NCBI RefSeq assembly: GCF_900091475.1
Contig: NZ_FMIB01000002.1
Coordinates: forward strand, 6,076,001 to 6,140,000
Direction: 5' to 3'
DNA: 64,000 nucleotides
From: Micromonospora chersina
Lineage (GTDB): Bacteria; Actinomycetota; Actinomycetes; Mycobacteriales; Micromonosporaceae
Both the position numbers and the translations under genes were made by a program. Below, piece by piece: positions 1 to 8,471 of the stretch (the stretch's first letter is position 1; the number at the start of each line of letters is the position of its first letter). The notes beneath the pieces are model-generated. The model was not told the DNA's origin and searched no databases. It saw only the letters and a program-made list of their open reading frames with translations.

Positions 1-173
1 GCGGGGCCGACGCGGCGGCGGGCGGCGGCCTGGCGGGGATGGGGCGTCGCCTGGCCGCGTTCGATGGGACGATGGTGGTGACCAGTCCGGCCGGTGGGCC
101 CACCGTCATCGCCATGGAGCTGCCGTGCGAGTTGTCATCGCCGAGGATCTCGCCCTCCTCCGGGACGGGCTGA
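1..173 (+). CDS. Sensor histidine kinase, C-terminal end (partial, 5' outside window)
   Basis: A frame open from base 3 to a TGA at 171-173 encodes the last 56 residues of a two-component histidine kinase. The stretch GLAGMGRRLAAFDG followed by SPAGGPT and a closing ELPC is the usual end of the HATPase_c domain in HisKA_3 (NarX/DegS-type) kinases, containing the G2-box glycines that close over ATP. The gene overlaps the next response regulator by 49 nt in another frame, so the two are almost certainly co-transcribed and form a cognate pair. The sensing domain lies outside the window, so the stimulus cannot be inferred. Confidence 0.8.
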   Translation, partial: GADAAAGGGLAGMGRRLAAFDGTMVVTSPAGGPTVIAMELPCELSSPRISPSSGTG

Positions 174-799
174 TCCGCATCCTGGAGGCGTTCGGCTGCC
201 AGGTGGTCGCGGCCGTCGACAACGGACCGTCGGTGCTGCCCGCGCTGACCGCGCACCGCCCGGACGTCGCGGTGCTCGACGTGCGGCTGCCGCCCACCTT
301 CACCGACGAGGGGTTGCAGGCCGCCATCCGAGCCCGCGCCGAGATCCCCGGGCTGCCGATCCTGGTGCTGTCCCAGCACGTCGAGCAGCTCTACGCCCGG
401 GAGCTGCTCTCCGACCGCCTCGGCGGGGTGGGCTACCTGCTCAAGGACCGGGTGTCCCACGTGGACCAGTTCGTCGACGCGGTGCGCCGGGTGGCCGCCG
501 GCGGCACGGTGATGGACCCGGAGGTGGTCGCCCAGTTGCTGGCCAGCCGGTCCGGGGCGGGGCCGCTGGACGAGCTGACCGCCCGGGAGCGGGAGGTGCT
601 CGGCCTGATGGCCGAGGGCCGGTCCAACGCGGCGGTCGCGGCCCGGCTCTTCGTCACCGAGAAGGCGGTCAACAAGCACATCAACAACATCTTCAGCAAG
701 CTGCGGATGCCGCCGTCCGGCGACGACAACCGGCGGGTGCTGGCCGTGCTGGCGTACCTGCACGGTGAGGACGGCCGCCGGCCGCGCACCCCGGCCTGA
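125..799 (+). CDS. NarL/LuxR-family response regulator
   Basis: A 224-residue two-component response regulator that starts at a GTG inside the end of the upstream kinase gene. The receiver domain (about residues 1-120) has the acidic pair E7-D8, the phospho-acceptor D52 in VLDVRLPP and the conserved Lys in YLLKD. The C-terminal LuxR-type HTH (about 148-205) has ELTAREREVLGLMAEG and the recognition region VTEKAVNKHINNIF. It should be phosphorylated by the neighbouring kinase and bind DNA as a dimer. It is convergent with the GGDEF-EAL gene, separated by only 6 nt. Target genes are unknown. Confidence 0.9.
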   Translation: MRVVIAEDLALLRDGLIRILEAFGCQVVAAVDNGPSVLPALTAHRPDVAVLDVRLPPTFTDEGLQAAIRARAEIPGLPILVLSQHVEQLYARELLSDRLGGVGYLLKDRVSHVDQFVDAVRRVAAGGTVMDPEVVAQLLASRSGAGPLDELTAREREVLGLMAEGRSNAAVAARLFVTEKAVNKHINNIFSKLRMPPSGDDNRRVLAVLAYLHGEDGRRPRTPA

Positions 800-805
800 C
801 CGGGC

Positions 806-2608
806 TCAGGAGACGCTGTCGGTCAGGGCGGGGGAGCGGCGCAGGTGCGGCACGGCCGGTCCGGGGCGGCCGAAGTGCCAGCCCTGCCCGGCGTCGCAGC
901 CGATCGCGCGCAGCCGGTCCGCCTGGTCGGCGGTCTCCACCCCCTCGGCGGTGACGGTCAGGCCGAGGGCGTGCGCCAGGGAGACCAGCGAGGCGAGGAT
1001 CCGCTCGTCGGTGCGGCTGCCCGGGTCGTCGGCCGGTGCGCGCAGCCCGGCCACGAACTCGCCGGCCACCTTCAGCTCGCTCACCGGCAGGTCCCGCAGG
1101 TACGCCAGGTTGCAGTAGCCGGTGCCGAAGTCGTCGATGGCGACCCGGACGCCGAGGTCGGCCAGCACCCGCAGGGCACGGACCGGCTCCGCCACGGTGC
1201 TCATCATGGTGCTCTCGGTGATCTCCAGTTGCAGCCGTTCGGGGGGCAGGCCGGTGCGCCCGAGCACGCCCTGCACCTCCTGCACCAGCCCGGGCCGGTG
1301 CAGCTGGCGGACGGCCAGGTTGACGCTCACGAACGGGGCGTCGGCCGCCCCGGCCGCCCAGGTTCCCGCCTCGCGGCACGCCTCGGCGAGCACCCAGCTG
1401 CCGAGCCGGACGATCAGGCCGGTCTCCTCGGCGAGCGGGATGAAGCTGTCCGGGCGGAGCACGCCCAGCTCCGGGTGGCGCCAGCGGACCAGCGCCTCCA
1501 TGCCGACCACCCGGCCGTCGCGCAGCCCGGTCAGCGGCTGGTAGTCGAGGTAGAACTCGCCCCGGTCCAGCGCCGCGGGGATCGCGGCGGAGAGGGCGTA
1601 GCGGGCCAGCTCACGGCGGTTGCGGTCGGCGTCGAAGATCGACCAGCGGGCCCCGCCGGCCGCCTTGGCCCAGTGCAGGGTGCTGTCCGCCGCGCGCATC
1701 AGCTCCATCGGCGAGGTGCCGGCCACCTGCCGCTCCACGATGCCGATGCTGGCCGACACGGTCAGCTCGTGCCCCTCGACAAGCGCCGGCTCGCTCACCG
1801 CCGCCAGGGCCGCCTCGGCCACCTTGACCACGTCCTCGGTGCACCCGGTGCGCTCGACCAGGATGACGAACTCGTCGCCGCCGAGCCGGGCCACCAGGTG
1901 CTCGCCGAGCGCCCGCCGCAGCCGCCGCGCCACCGAGACCAGCAGCGAGTCGCCGACCTGGTGGCCGAGGGAGTCGTTGACGACTTTGAACCGGTCCAGG
2001 TCGAGGAAGCAGACCCCGATCCGGTCGGCACCCCGCCCGGGCGCGGTGATCGCGGTGGTGAGCCGCTCGGTGAACAGGGTGCGGTTGGGCAGGTCGGTCA
2101 GCGGGTCGTGGGTGGCCTGGTGCCGGAACCGGGCCTCGCTCTCCCGCAGCGCCCGTTCGGCCTGCGCCCGGGCCATCATGGCGGCCCGCCGGATGGCCTC
2201 CTGCTCGTCGAGCGTGCGGTCGCGCAGGGCGCGGGCGTACCCGGTGGCGACGGTGGCGAGCAGCCGGGCCATCCGGTCCTCGACGTCGTCGACGGCCAGG
2301 TCGAGGTCCCGCACCAGACGGAGCTGGATCACCTCGATGGTGCGGCCGAGCCCCTCGGCGGAGGCGATGTGCGCCTGCACCAGCTCGGCGCCGACCTGCT
2401 GGCCGATCCGCAGGTCGAACGGGTCGGCGCGCAGCGCCAGGGCCAGGCGCTCGGTGAGCCGCTGGAGCAGCGCCTCCAACTGGGCCTGGGTCATCGGCAG
2501 GTAGCTGGTTCCGGAGACCGCCTTGGCCCAGGCCCGGGCGAAGGCGCCGGGGCGGGGGCGGGTGGTGGCGGTGGCCCCGGTGTCACCCACCGAGCCGCCC
2601 GACCCCAC
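806..2608 (-). CDS. Diguanylate cyclase/phosphodiesterase (GGDEF-EAL protein)
   Basis: A 600-residue cytoplasmic c-di-GMP enzyme with no membrane segments. Residues 1-155 form an actinobacterial N-terminal region with the FARAW...SGTSYLPM signature. A GGDEF domain follows (about 160-325) with an intact RLGGDEF signature at 243-247. The EAL domain (about 340-590) has EALVRW at 371, EITES, DDFGTG at 492-497 and AEGVE. The usual K-x-D of EAL domains reads LKVAGEF, so K513 is kept but the following Asp is Ala515, which may weaken phosphodiesterase activity. The GTG start at 2608 overlaps the end of the upstream methyltransferase gene by 26 nt, so the pair is probably one transcript. Exact start is uncertain. 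Confidence 0.88.
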   Translation of the reverse strand: MGSGGSVGDTGATATTRPRPGAFARAWAKAVSGTSYLPMTQAQLEALLQRLTERLALALRADPFDLRIGQQVGAELVQAHIASAEGLGRTIEVIQLRLVRDLDLAVDDVEDRMARLLATVATGYARALRDRTLDEQEAIRRAAMMARAQAERALRESEARFRHQATHDPLTDLPNRTLFTERLTTAITAPGRGADRIGVCFLDLDRFKVVNDSLGHQVGDSLLVSVARRLRRALGEHLVARLGGDEFVILVERTGCTEDVVKVAEAALAAVSEPALVEGHELTVSASIGIVERQVAGTSPMELMRAADSTLHWAKAAGGARWSIFDADRNRRELARYALSAAIPAALDRGEFYLDYQPLTGLRDGRVVGMEALVRWRHPELGVLRPDSFIPLAEETGLIVRLGSWVLAEACREAGTWAAGAADAPFVSVNLAVRQLHRPGLVQEVQGVLGRTGLPPERLQLEITESTMMSTVAEPVRALRVLADLGVRVAIDDFGTGYCNLAYLRDLPVSELKVAGEFVAGLRAPADDPGSRTDERILASLVSLAHALGLTVTAEGVETADQADRLRAIGCDAGQGWHFGRPGPAVPHLRRSPALTDSVS

Positions 2609-3395
2609 CCATGAAGACCGCCTGCGCGGCGTTCTCCGCGTGCTCCGGGGCGTCCGGCCGCCACTCCGGCACCCACACCACGCCCGGCTCGACCAGGTCG
2701 AAGCCGGCGAACAGGGCGGCCAGCTCGGCCCGGCTGCGGATGAAGAGCTGGTTGTCGGTGCGCCGGTAGACCCGCTCGGCCTCGGCCCGCTCGCCGGTGC
2801 CGGCCCGGCCGTCGTCGCTGGCCTGCGACATCACCAGGTAGCTGCCGGGGGCCAGGGCCGCGCGCAGCGTCCGCAGGAACTCCTCCGGGCGGTCGGCGTC
2901 GGGGATGAAGTGCAGCACCGCCACGATCATCACGGCGACCGGCTGGGAGAAGTCCAGCAGCCGGAGGACGTCGGGATGGCGGAGGATCGCCTCGGGCCGG
3001 CGCAGGTCCTCCTGGACCACCGCGGCCCGGTCGTTGCCGGCCAGGATCTCCTGGCTGTGCGCCACGGCGACCGGGTCGACGTCGACGTAGACCACCCGGG
3101 ACTCCGGGTCGATCCGCTGGGCGATCTCGTGCACGTTGCCGACGGTCGGGATGCCGGAGCCGATGTCGAGGAACTGGCGTACCCCGGAGTCGGCGAGGAA
3201 CTGCACCGCCCGGCGCAGGAAGGCCCGGTTGGCCTGCGCCATCAGCGGGGCCTCCGGCACCGCCTCCACCATGGCTCGTGCCGCGGCCCGGTCGGCCGCG
3301 AAGTTGTGCGAGCCGCCGAGGTAGTAGTCGTACATGCGGGCCACGCTGGGGCGCTCGATGTCGATGGTCTCGGGTGCCCAGTCCGGCCGCTGCAT
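2583..3395 (-). CDS. SAM-dependent methyltransferase, DUF574 family
   Basis: A 270-residue protein of the actinobacterial DUF574 (PF04672) family of predicted S-adenosylmethionine methyltransferases. Characteristic features are the N-terminal RPSVARMYDYYLGG motif, a glycine-rich FLDIGSGIPT motif I and VVYVDVDPVAV as the second SAM-binding strand. The ATG at 3395 is preferred over an upstream in-frame start because AAAGGGG sits 7 nt ahead of it and the extra residues are low complexity. The substrate is unknown; paralogues are abundant in Streptomyces and Micromonospora. It is followed, with overlap, by the GGDEF-EAL gene. Confidence 0.85.
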   Translation of the reverse strand: MQRPDWAPETIDIERPSVARMYDYYLGGSHNFAADRAAARAMVEAVPEAPLMAQANRAFLRRAVQFLADSGVRQFLDIGSGIPTVGNVHEIAQRIDPESRVVYVDVDPVAVAHSQEILAGNDRAAVVQEDLRRPEAILRHPDVLRLLDFSQPVAVMIVAVLHFIPDADRPEEFLRTLRAALAPGSYLVMSQASDDGRAGTGERAEAERVYRRTDNQLFIRSRAELAALFAGFDLVEPGVVWVPEWRPDAPEHAENAAQAVFMGGVGRLGG

Positions 3396-3540
3396 GCGCT
3401 TGCCCCTTTGTGTCGGCGACGCGCGGGGGTCACCGCCGCGCGGATCACCCGGGTATTCTGCCCGCCCGGCGTCGCCGTGCAAAGACCGCCGTCGCTACGC
3501 GTCGGGCCCCTCACCGTACGCGGTCAGGGGCGCCCGGAAT

Positions 3541-3585
3541 GCCGGAGAGGCCCGCGTCCGGGGTGCGGACGGGGGCCTCTCCGGC
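3541..3585 (-). terminator. Hairpin terminator after response regulator
   Basis: A 13-bp perfect inverted repeat (3541-3553 with 3573-3585), with a further 5-bp inner stem, lies 20 nt beyond the stop of the leftward response regulator gene. No long U-run follows, as is usual for high-GC actinobacterial terminators. Confidence 0.6.
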
Positions 3586-3605
3586 GTCGAGCTGGTGGGA
3601 CGCCG

Positions 3606-4274
3606 TCAGAACTTCGGGGCGTCCGGGGCCTCCAGCAGCCCCAGCCGCAGCGCGGTCATCAGCGCCTGGGCGCGGTTGGCGGCGCCGAGCTTCTCGTAGA
3701 GCTTCGAGATGTGCGTCTTGGCGGTCGACTCGCTGACGAACAGCTGCTTGGCGATGCCGGCGACGCTCATGCCGTCGGCGAGCAGCCGCAGCACCTGACC
3801 CTCGCGGGGGGACAGCTGCGGGCCGGACGGGGCCAGCCGGCGCTTCATGGCCTCGGCCAGGTCGGCCGCGGTGAAGGCGCTGGGGGAGGAGGCGGCGTGC
3901 CGGGCGGCGGCCACCACCTCGTCGGCCGGGGCGGTCTTCGGCACGAACGCGCTGGCCCCCGCCTCCAGGGCACCGAAGAGCTGGTCGTCGCCGGCGTACA
4001 TGGTGAGCACCACGATGCCCATCGACGCGCTGGACTTGCGCAGGGCGCGGGTGGCCTCGAGGCCGCTGCCGTCGGGCAGCCGCAGGTCCATGATCACTAC
4101 GTCCGGCTGGAGCGCGCCGGCCTGGCGCACGCCCTCCGCGGCCGTGGCGGCCTCGCCCACGACCTCGAACTGCCGGTCCCGCTCGAAGGCGTGCCGCAGA
4201 CCCTTACGGATCAGATCGTGATCGTCGACAAGGAGAACCTTGGTCCGGGTGGCCGGTGTCGGGCTGGTGGTCAT
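3606..4274 (-). CDS. NarL/LuxR-family response regulator
   Basis: A 222-residue response regulator paired with the histidine kinase that ends 7 nt upstream. The receiver has VDDHD at 17-20, the phospho-acceptor D63 in IMDLRLPDGSG and K113 in FVPKT. The LuxR HTH (about 150-210) has LSPREGQVLRLLADGMS and VSESTAKTHISKLYEKLG. The start MTTSPTPATR is chosen because the frame is non-conserved, arginine-rich shadow sequence further upstream. Kinase and regulator form an operon read leftwards; the signal and regulon are unknown. Confidence 0.9.
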   Translation of the reverse strand: MTTSPTPATRTKVLLVDDHDLIRKGLRHAFERDRQFEVVGEAATAAEGVRQAGALQPDVVIMDLRLPDGSGLEATRALRKSSASMGIVVLTMYAGDDQLFGALEAGASAFVPKTAPADEVVAAARHAASSPSAFTAADLAEAMKRRLAPSGPQLSPREGQVLRLLADGMSVAGIAKQLFVSESTAKTHISKLYEKLGAANRAQALMTALRLGLLEAPDAPKF

Positions 4275-4281
4275 CCTCGGG

Positions 4282-5973
4282 TTACTCCCCTTCTGCTGCT
4301 GCGCTGCCGCGCACCTTATCGCGCCGGGGCGAGGAGCCGAGTACCACCGCCACGGTCGTGCCGCTGGGTTGCCGCGGCCTGATCTCCAACCGGCCCCGGA
4401 TACGTTCCGCCCTCTCGGCCATGATCGCAAGACCGTAGTGCCCGTCGGGGCGCTGGTCACCGATGCCGTGACCGTCATCCGACACTTCGATCTGGGCGTA
4501 CGGGGGGTCCACCTCACACGTGACCCACAGATTCGCCGCCCCGGCGTGCTTGCGGGCGTTGGTCACCGCCTCCTGCGCGATGCGCAGCAGTTCGGCCTCG
4601 GTGGCGGCGGGCAGCCGGGCGGTGGACTCGTCCAGGGACAGGTGCACCCGCAGGCCGCCGGAGGCGCCGACGGTGCGCGCGTACTCGGCGATCGCGGCGG
4701 CCAGGCCACCGTGCCGGTCCACCTCGCTGCGCAGCTCAAACAGGCTCAGCCGCAGCTCGGTGATCACCCGGGTGACCTCCTGGCGCAGGGTGCGCAGCGA
4801 GTCGGCGGTCTCCTCGGCGTCGTCGTGCACCGTGGCCAGGGCGTTGTCGATGCCGTACCCGACCATCACCAGTTCCTGGGCGACCCCGTCGTGGATCTCC
4901 CGGGCCAGCCGCTGTCGCTCCTCGTTGGTGGCCAGTGAGCGCACCTCGTCGAAGAGCAGCGCGGCCTCCAGGCGCAGCGCGGCCGGGCCGGTCAGCGCGG
5001 TCACGCGGGACACCACCGGAGGCGGGTACGCGTGCGCGGTGTCCGCCTCGATCACCACCAGGCCGACCGTGCGCACCCCGGCGACCAGCGGCACGATCAG
5101 CGCCGAGACCTCACCCGAGGCCCGGGAACGGGCCTGCGAGCGGGCCGAGGTGGTCGGCTGCTGGCTGGCCCAGGCGTCGGCGATGGCCGAGTCGGCGTCG
5201 AGAGTGGTCTCCCAGTCGACCCGGTCCGCGCCGATCTGGGCGAGCACCACGAGCCGCCCGCCGCCGCTGGCCGACAGCACCGCCCCCCGGTCGGTCTTGG
5301 CCACCACCCGCAGCTCCTCCAGCAGGTGCTCGGAGATGCCGCCCGGGTCGAGGGTGGCGCCGGGCAGCTGGCGGGCGACCGTGCGGAGCTGGGTGAGCAG
5401 CCGGGTCGCCTCCGCGTACGGCTGGGGCTTGCCCTCGCCGCGGACCCGCATCACCCGCTGGAGCGTGCCGGCCGTGTAGAGGCCGAGGCCGGCCAGGATC
5501 AGCCACTGCGCGCAGACCGCCAGGTAGCCGAGCTGGCCGAGCTGCGGCTCACCGGCGACCTCGGTGAAGGCCGCGCTGACCAGCAGGGTGGCCGCCGCCA
5601 CCACGAGCAGCGCCGCGCCCTCGCGGAACCGGCGGCGCAGCGCGGTCACGGTGACCGGCACGGCGAGGTACGGCAGCACCGCCGAGGCGCCCAGCCCGCC
5701 GGTCACCCCGGTGAGGTGGGTGTCGGCGGCGACCTGGCTGGCGGCCAGCCCGAGGACCATCACCTCGGCGAAGCGGCTGATCGGGGCGAGCAGCCGGTGC
5801 TGCGGGGCCAGCACGGCGGGCAGCCCGGCGACGCCGAGCAGGGCGATCCACCAGAGCTGGGTGGCGTCACGGGTGGCGAACAGGGTCAGGGCGGCGACCA
5901 GCGCGAGGATGACCACGCGCGCCGCGGCCGCCAGGGGCTGGGTCGGCGGCTGGCTGGGTGTCGAGGCGGGCAC
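4282..5973 (-). CDS. Membrane sensor histidine kinase (HisKA_3) with GAF domain
   Basis: A 563-residue kinase. About six hydrophobic segments fill residues 17-170, so the input domain is membrane-embedded with little extracellular loop. A GAF-like domain follows (about 190-340), then the HisKA_3 dimerisation helix with phospho-accepting H361 in LAREIHDGVAQE, then HATPase_c with N-box QEAVTNARKHA and G-boxes DDGHGIG and HYGLAIMAERA. The start is a GTG at 5973; the open frame continues upstream only as shadow of the acyl-CoA ligase gene. It is co-transcribed with the response regulator 7 nt downstream. The ligand is unknown, and the start is moderately certain. Confidence 0.87.
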   Translation of the reverse strand: MPASTPSQPPTQPLAAAARVVILALVAALTLFATRDATQLWWIALLGVAGLPAVLAPQHRLLAPISRFAEVMVLGLAASQVAADTHLTGVTGGLGASAVLPYLAVPVTVTALRRRFREGAALLVVAAATLLVSAAFTEVAGEPQLGQLGYLAVCAQWLILAGLGLYTAGTLQRVMRVRGEGKPQPYAEATRLLTQLRTVARQLPGATLDPGGISEHLLEELRVVAKTDRGAVLSASGGGRLVVLAQIGADRVDWETTLDADSAIADAWASQQPTTSARSQARSRASGEVSALIVPLVAGVRTVGLVVIEADTAHAYPPPVVSRVTALTGPAALRLEAALLFDEVRSLATNEERQRLAREIHDGVAQELVMVGYGIDNALATVHDDAEETADSLRTLRQEVTRVITELRLSLFELRSEVDRHGGLAAAIAEYARTVGASGGLRVHLSLDESTARLPAATEAELLRIAQEAVTNARKHAGAANLWVTCEVDPPYAQIEVSDDGHGIGDQRPDGHYGLAIMAERAERIRGRLEIRPRQPSGTTVAVVLGSSPRRDKVRGSAAAEGE

Positions 5974-5987
5974 CTGACGGATGGTAG

Positions 5988-7793
5988 TCAGCCTCGGTAG
6001 ATATCGGCGATCTCCGCCGCGTACGTCTTGTGCACGACCTGCCGCTTGACCTTGAGCGAGGGGGTCAGCTCGCCGGTCGCCTCGGTGAAGTCCTGCGGGA
6101 GGATCCGGAACACCTTGATCGCCTCGGCCTTGGAGACCGCCTGGTTGGCCTGGTCGACGGCGGCCTGCACCTCGGCCCGCAGCACCTCGTCCTCGCGCAG
6201 CTCGGCGGCGGTGGTGGTCTCCGGGCGGCCGTGCGCCGCCAGCCACTTCGGCAGTGCCTCCTCGTCGATGGTGACGAGCGCGGCGATGAACGGCTGCCGG
6301 TCGCCGACCACCACGCACTGGCTGACCAGCGGGTGTGCCCGGACCTGGTCCTCCAGCACCGCCGGGGCGACGTTCTTGCCGCCGGCGGTCACGATGATCT
6401 CCTTCTTGCGGCCGGTGATGGAGAGGTAGCCGTCCTCGTCGAGCCGGCCCAGGTCGCCCGTGCGGAACCAGCCGTCGGCGCTCACCGCCTCGGCGGTGGC
6501 CGCGTCGTTGTGCCAGTAGCCCTGGAAGACGATCTCCCCGGCGATCAGGACCTCGCCGTCGTCGTCGATCCGGATGGTGACGCCGGGCAGCGGCCGGCCG
6601 ACGGTGCCGATCCGGGTGTGCCCGGGCAGGTTCGCGGCGGCGGCCGGCGCGGTCTCGGTGAGGCCGTAGCCCTCGCAGATGGTCACCCCGACGCCGCGGA
6701 AGAAGTGCCCGAGCCGGGCGCCGAGCGGGGCGCCGCCGGAGATCGCGTCCCGGCACCGGCCGCCCATCGCCGCGCGCAGCTTGCGGTAGACCAGCTTGTC
6801 GAAGAGCGCGTGCTGGGCGCGCAGGCCCAGGCCCGGCCCGTCGGGGGTCTCCAGCGCCTCGCTGTACGCGATGGCGACCTTCTCGGCCCGGTCGAAGATC
6901 TTGCCCTTGCCCTCGGCCTCGGCCTTCTGCCGCGCGCCGTTGTAGACCTTCTCGAAGACCCGGGGCACGGAGAGCACGAAGGTCGGCTTGAACTCCTGCA
7001 GCTCGCCGACCAGGTTCTTGGTGTCCGAGCAGTGCGCCATCGTGGCCCGCGCCTGCACCACGCCGACCTGGATGAGCCGGGCGAAGGCGTGCGCCAGCGG
7101 CAGGAAGAGCAGGGTGGAGGCGCCCTCGCGGAACAGGTTCGGCAGCACCGGCACGGCGTTGGCGATGTCGGCGTAGATGTTGCGGTGGGTCAGCACGCAG
7201 CCCTTGGGGCGGCCGGTGGTGCCACTGGTGTAGATGATGGTGGCGACGTCGTCGGCCTTGAGGGTGGAGCGGCGCACCTCGACCTCGGCGGGGTCGACCG
7301 ACGCGCCGGCGGCGACGAGTTCGTCGACCGCGCCCAGCTCGATCTGCCAGACCTCGCGCAGCTCGGGCAGCCGGTCGCGGACCCCGGCGACCAGGGTGGC
7401 GTGCGCGGTGCTCTCCACCACGACGGCGACCGCGCCGGAGTCGGAGAGGATCCAGGCGGCCTGTTCGGCGCTGGAGGTCTCGTAGATCGGCACGGTGACC
7501 GCGCCGGCCGCCCAGATGGCGTAGTCGAGCAGCGTCCACTCGTAGCGGGTGCGGCTCATCAGGCCGACCCGGTCACCGGGCGAGACACCGGCCGCGACCA
7601 GGCCCCGGGCCACCGCGACGACCTCGTCGCGGAACTGGCGGCAGGTCACGTCGATCCAGGCGCCGCCCGTCCCCGCGGCGCGCCGGACGAACTGCACGGC
7701 GTCGGGGGCGACCTCGGCGTTGTCCCAGACCGGGTCGGTCAGGTTGGCCGCGTCGCCGACGGTGACGATCGGCGGAACGGAGAACTCGCGCAC
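5988..7793 (-). CDS. fadD15: Long-chain fatty-acid--CoA ligase (FadD15-like)
   Basis: A 601-residue AMP-forming acyl-CoA synthetase that activates fatty acids through an acyl-adenylate to acyl-CoA. The ATP/AMP-binding motif IIYTSGTTGRPKG and the YGLTET motif are present, followed by a C-terminal subdomain with the GWFRTGD and TGRKKE signatures. The second of two closely spaced GTG codons (7793) is taken as the start: a GAGGGA Shine-Dalgarno is well placed for it, and the resulting REFSVP N terminus resembles mycobacterial FadD15. No signal peptide is seen. It stands divergent from the START-like gene at 7975, an arrangement shared with mycobacteria. Confidence 0.92.
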   Translation of the reverse strand: MREFSVPPIVTVGDAANLTDPVWDNAEVAPDAVQFVRRAAGTGGAWIDVTCRQFRDEVVAVARGLVAAGVSPGDRVGLMSRTRYEWTLLDYAIWAAGAVTVPIYETSSAEQAAWILSDSGAVAVVVESTAHATLVAGVRDRLPELREVWQIELGAVDELVAAGASVDPAEVEVRRSTLKADDVATIIYTSGTTGRPKGCVLTHRNIYADIANAVPVLPNLFREGASTLLFLPLAHAFARLIQVGVVQARATMAHCSDTKNLVGELQEFKPTFVLSVPRVFEKVYNGARQKAEAEGKGKIFDRAEKVAIAYSEALETPDGPGLGLRAQHALFDKLVYRKLRAAMGGRCRDAISGGAPLGARLGHFFRGVGVTICEGYGLTETAPAAAANLPGHTRIGTVGRPLPGVTIRIDDDGEVLIAGEIVFQGYWHNDAATAEAVSADGWFRTGDLGRLDEDGYLSITGRKKEIIVTAGGKNVAPAVLEDQVRAHPLVSQCVVVGDRQPFIAALVTIDEEALPKWLAAHGRPETTTAAELREDEVLRAEVQAAVDQANQAVSKAEAIKVFRILPQDFTEATGELTPSLKVKRQVVHKTYAAEIADIYRG

Positions 7794-7961
7794 CTGCACT
7801 CCCTCGTGCTCGCACTGGCCGGGCCGGCCGTGGTCGGCTCAGTCGAAACCTACCCGCCCACCCCCGGGGATGAGGTAGGGAGGTTGCCTGCCCGGCAGGT
7901 GGGACACCGGCGCGCCCGCGACGGGCGGGGGTGGAGCGGCGCGCGCCCGCCCGTGGGCGGG

Positions 7962-7967
7962 TAGCCT
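7962..7967 (+). promoter_or_regulatory. -10 box of a leaderless promoter
   Basis: TAGCCT ends 7 nt before the ATG at 7975. With transcription beginning about 7 nt after the -10 box, the mRNA would start at or next to the start codon, and no Shine-Dalgarno is visible. Confidence 0.5.
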
Positions 7968-7974
7968 CCCCCCC

Positions 7975-8430
7975 ATGGCGGACACCTCCACCCAGTCGAT
8001 CGTCGTCGGCGCGTCACCGGAGCGGGTGGCGGCCGTCATCTGCGACTTCCCCCGCTACCCGGAGTGGACCGAGGCGGTGCGGCAGGCCGAGGTGATCGAG
8101 GAGTACGAGGACGGCTACGCCAGCCAGGTCCGGTTCACCATCGACGCGGGCGTGATGGCCGACGAGTACGTGCTGGCCTACGAGTACGCCGAGGACATCT
8201 CCCGGATCGAGTGGCACCTGGTGGCGCCCTCGAAGATGCAGAAGTCCCAGCGCGGGTCGTACGACCTGGTCGGTAATCCGGACGGAACGACCACGGTGAC
8301 CTACACCCTCGAGGTGGAGCTGTCCGTGGGGATGCTCGGCATGTTTCGCCGCAAGGCCGAGAAAATGATCATGGACGCGGCGTTGAAGCAGCTCAAGCGC
8401 CGGGTAGAAGCACTCGGTGCGGCCCACTGA
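7975..8430 (+). CDS. SRPBCC (START-like) family protein
   Basis: A 151-residue small cytosolic protein of the polyketide cyclase/dehydrase superfamily, a single helix-grip fold that makes a hydrophobic ligand cavity. The N-terminal SIVVGASPERVAAVICDFPRYPEWT stretch is typical, and the C-terminal helix carries many charged residues. The closest remembered relative is mycobacterial TB16.3 (Rv2185c), which also sits near fadD15. The ligand is unknown; a lipid or acyl-chain ligand is a guess from context. Expression is probably leaderless from the -10 box at 7962. Confidence 0.85.
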   Translation: MADTSTQSIVVGASPERVAAVICDFPRYPEWTEAVRQAEVIEEYEDGYASQVRFTIDAGVMADEYVLAYEYAEDISRIEWHLVAPSKMQKSQRGSYDLVGNPDGTTTVTYTLEVELSVGMLGMFRRKAEKMIMDAALKQLKRRVEALGAAH

Positions 8431-8471
8431 CCCGACCGTCGTCCCGGTTGTCACGCTGGAGGAGCCGAACC

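Noticed and set aside
845..2614. 589-residue plus-strand frame opposite the GGDEF-EAL gene
   Set aside because: Low-complexity Gly/Gln/Asp composition, no motif, and the minus-strand gene is fully conserved.
4282..7539. 1085-residue reading as one fused ligase-kinase protein
   Set aside because: The first 520 residues are an out-of-frame reading of the acyl-CoA ligase gene; the kinase proper begins at the GTG at 5973.
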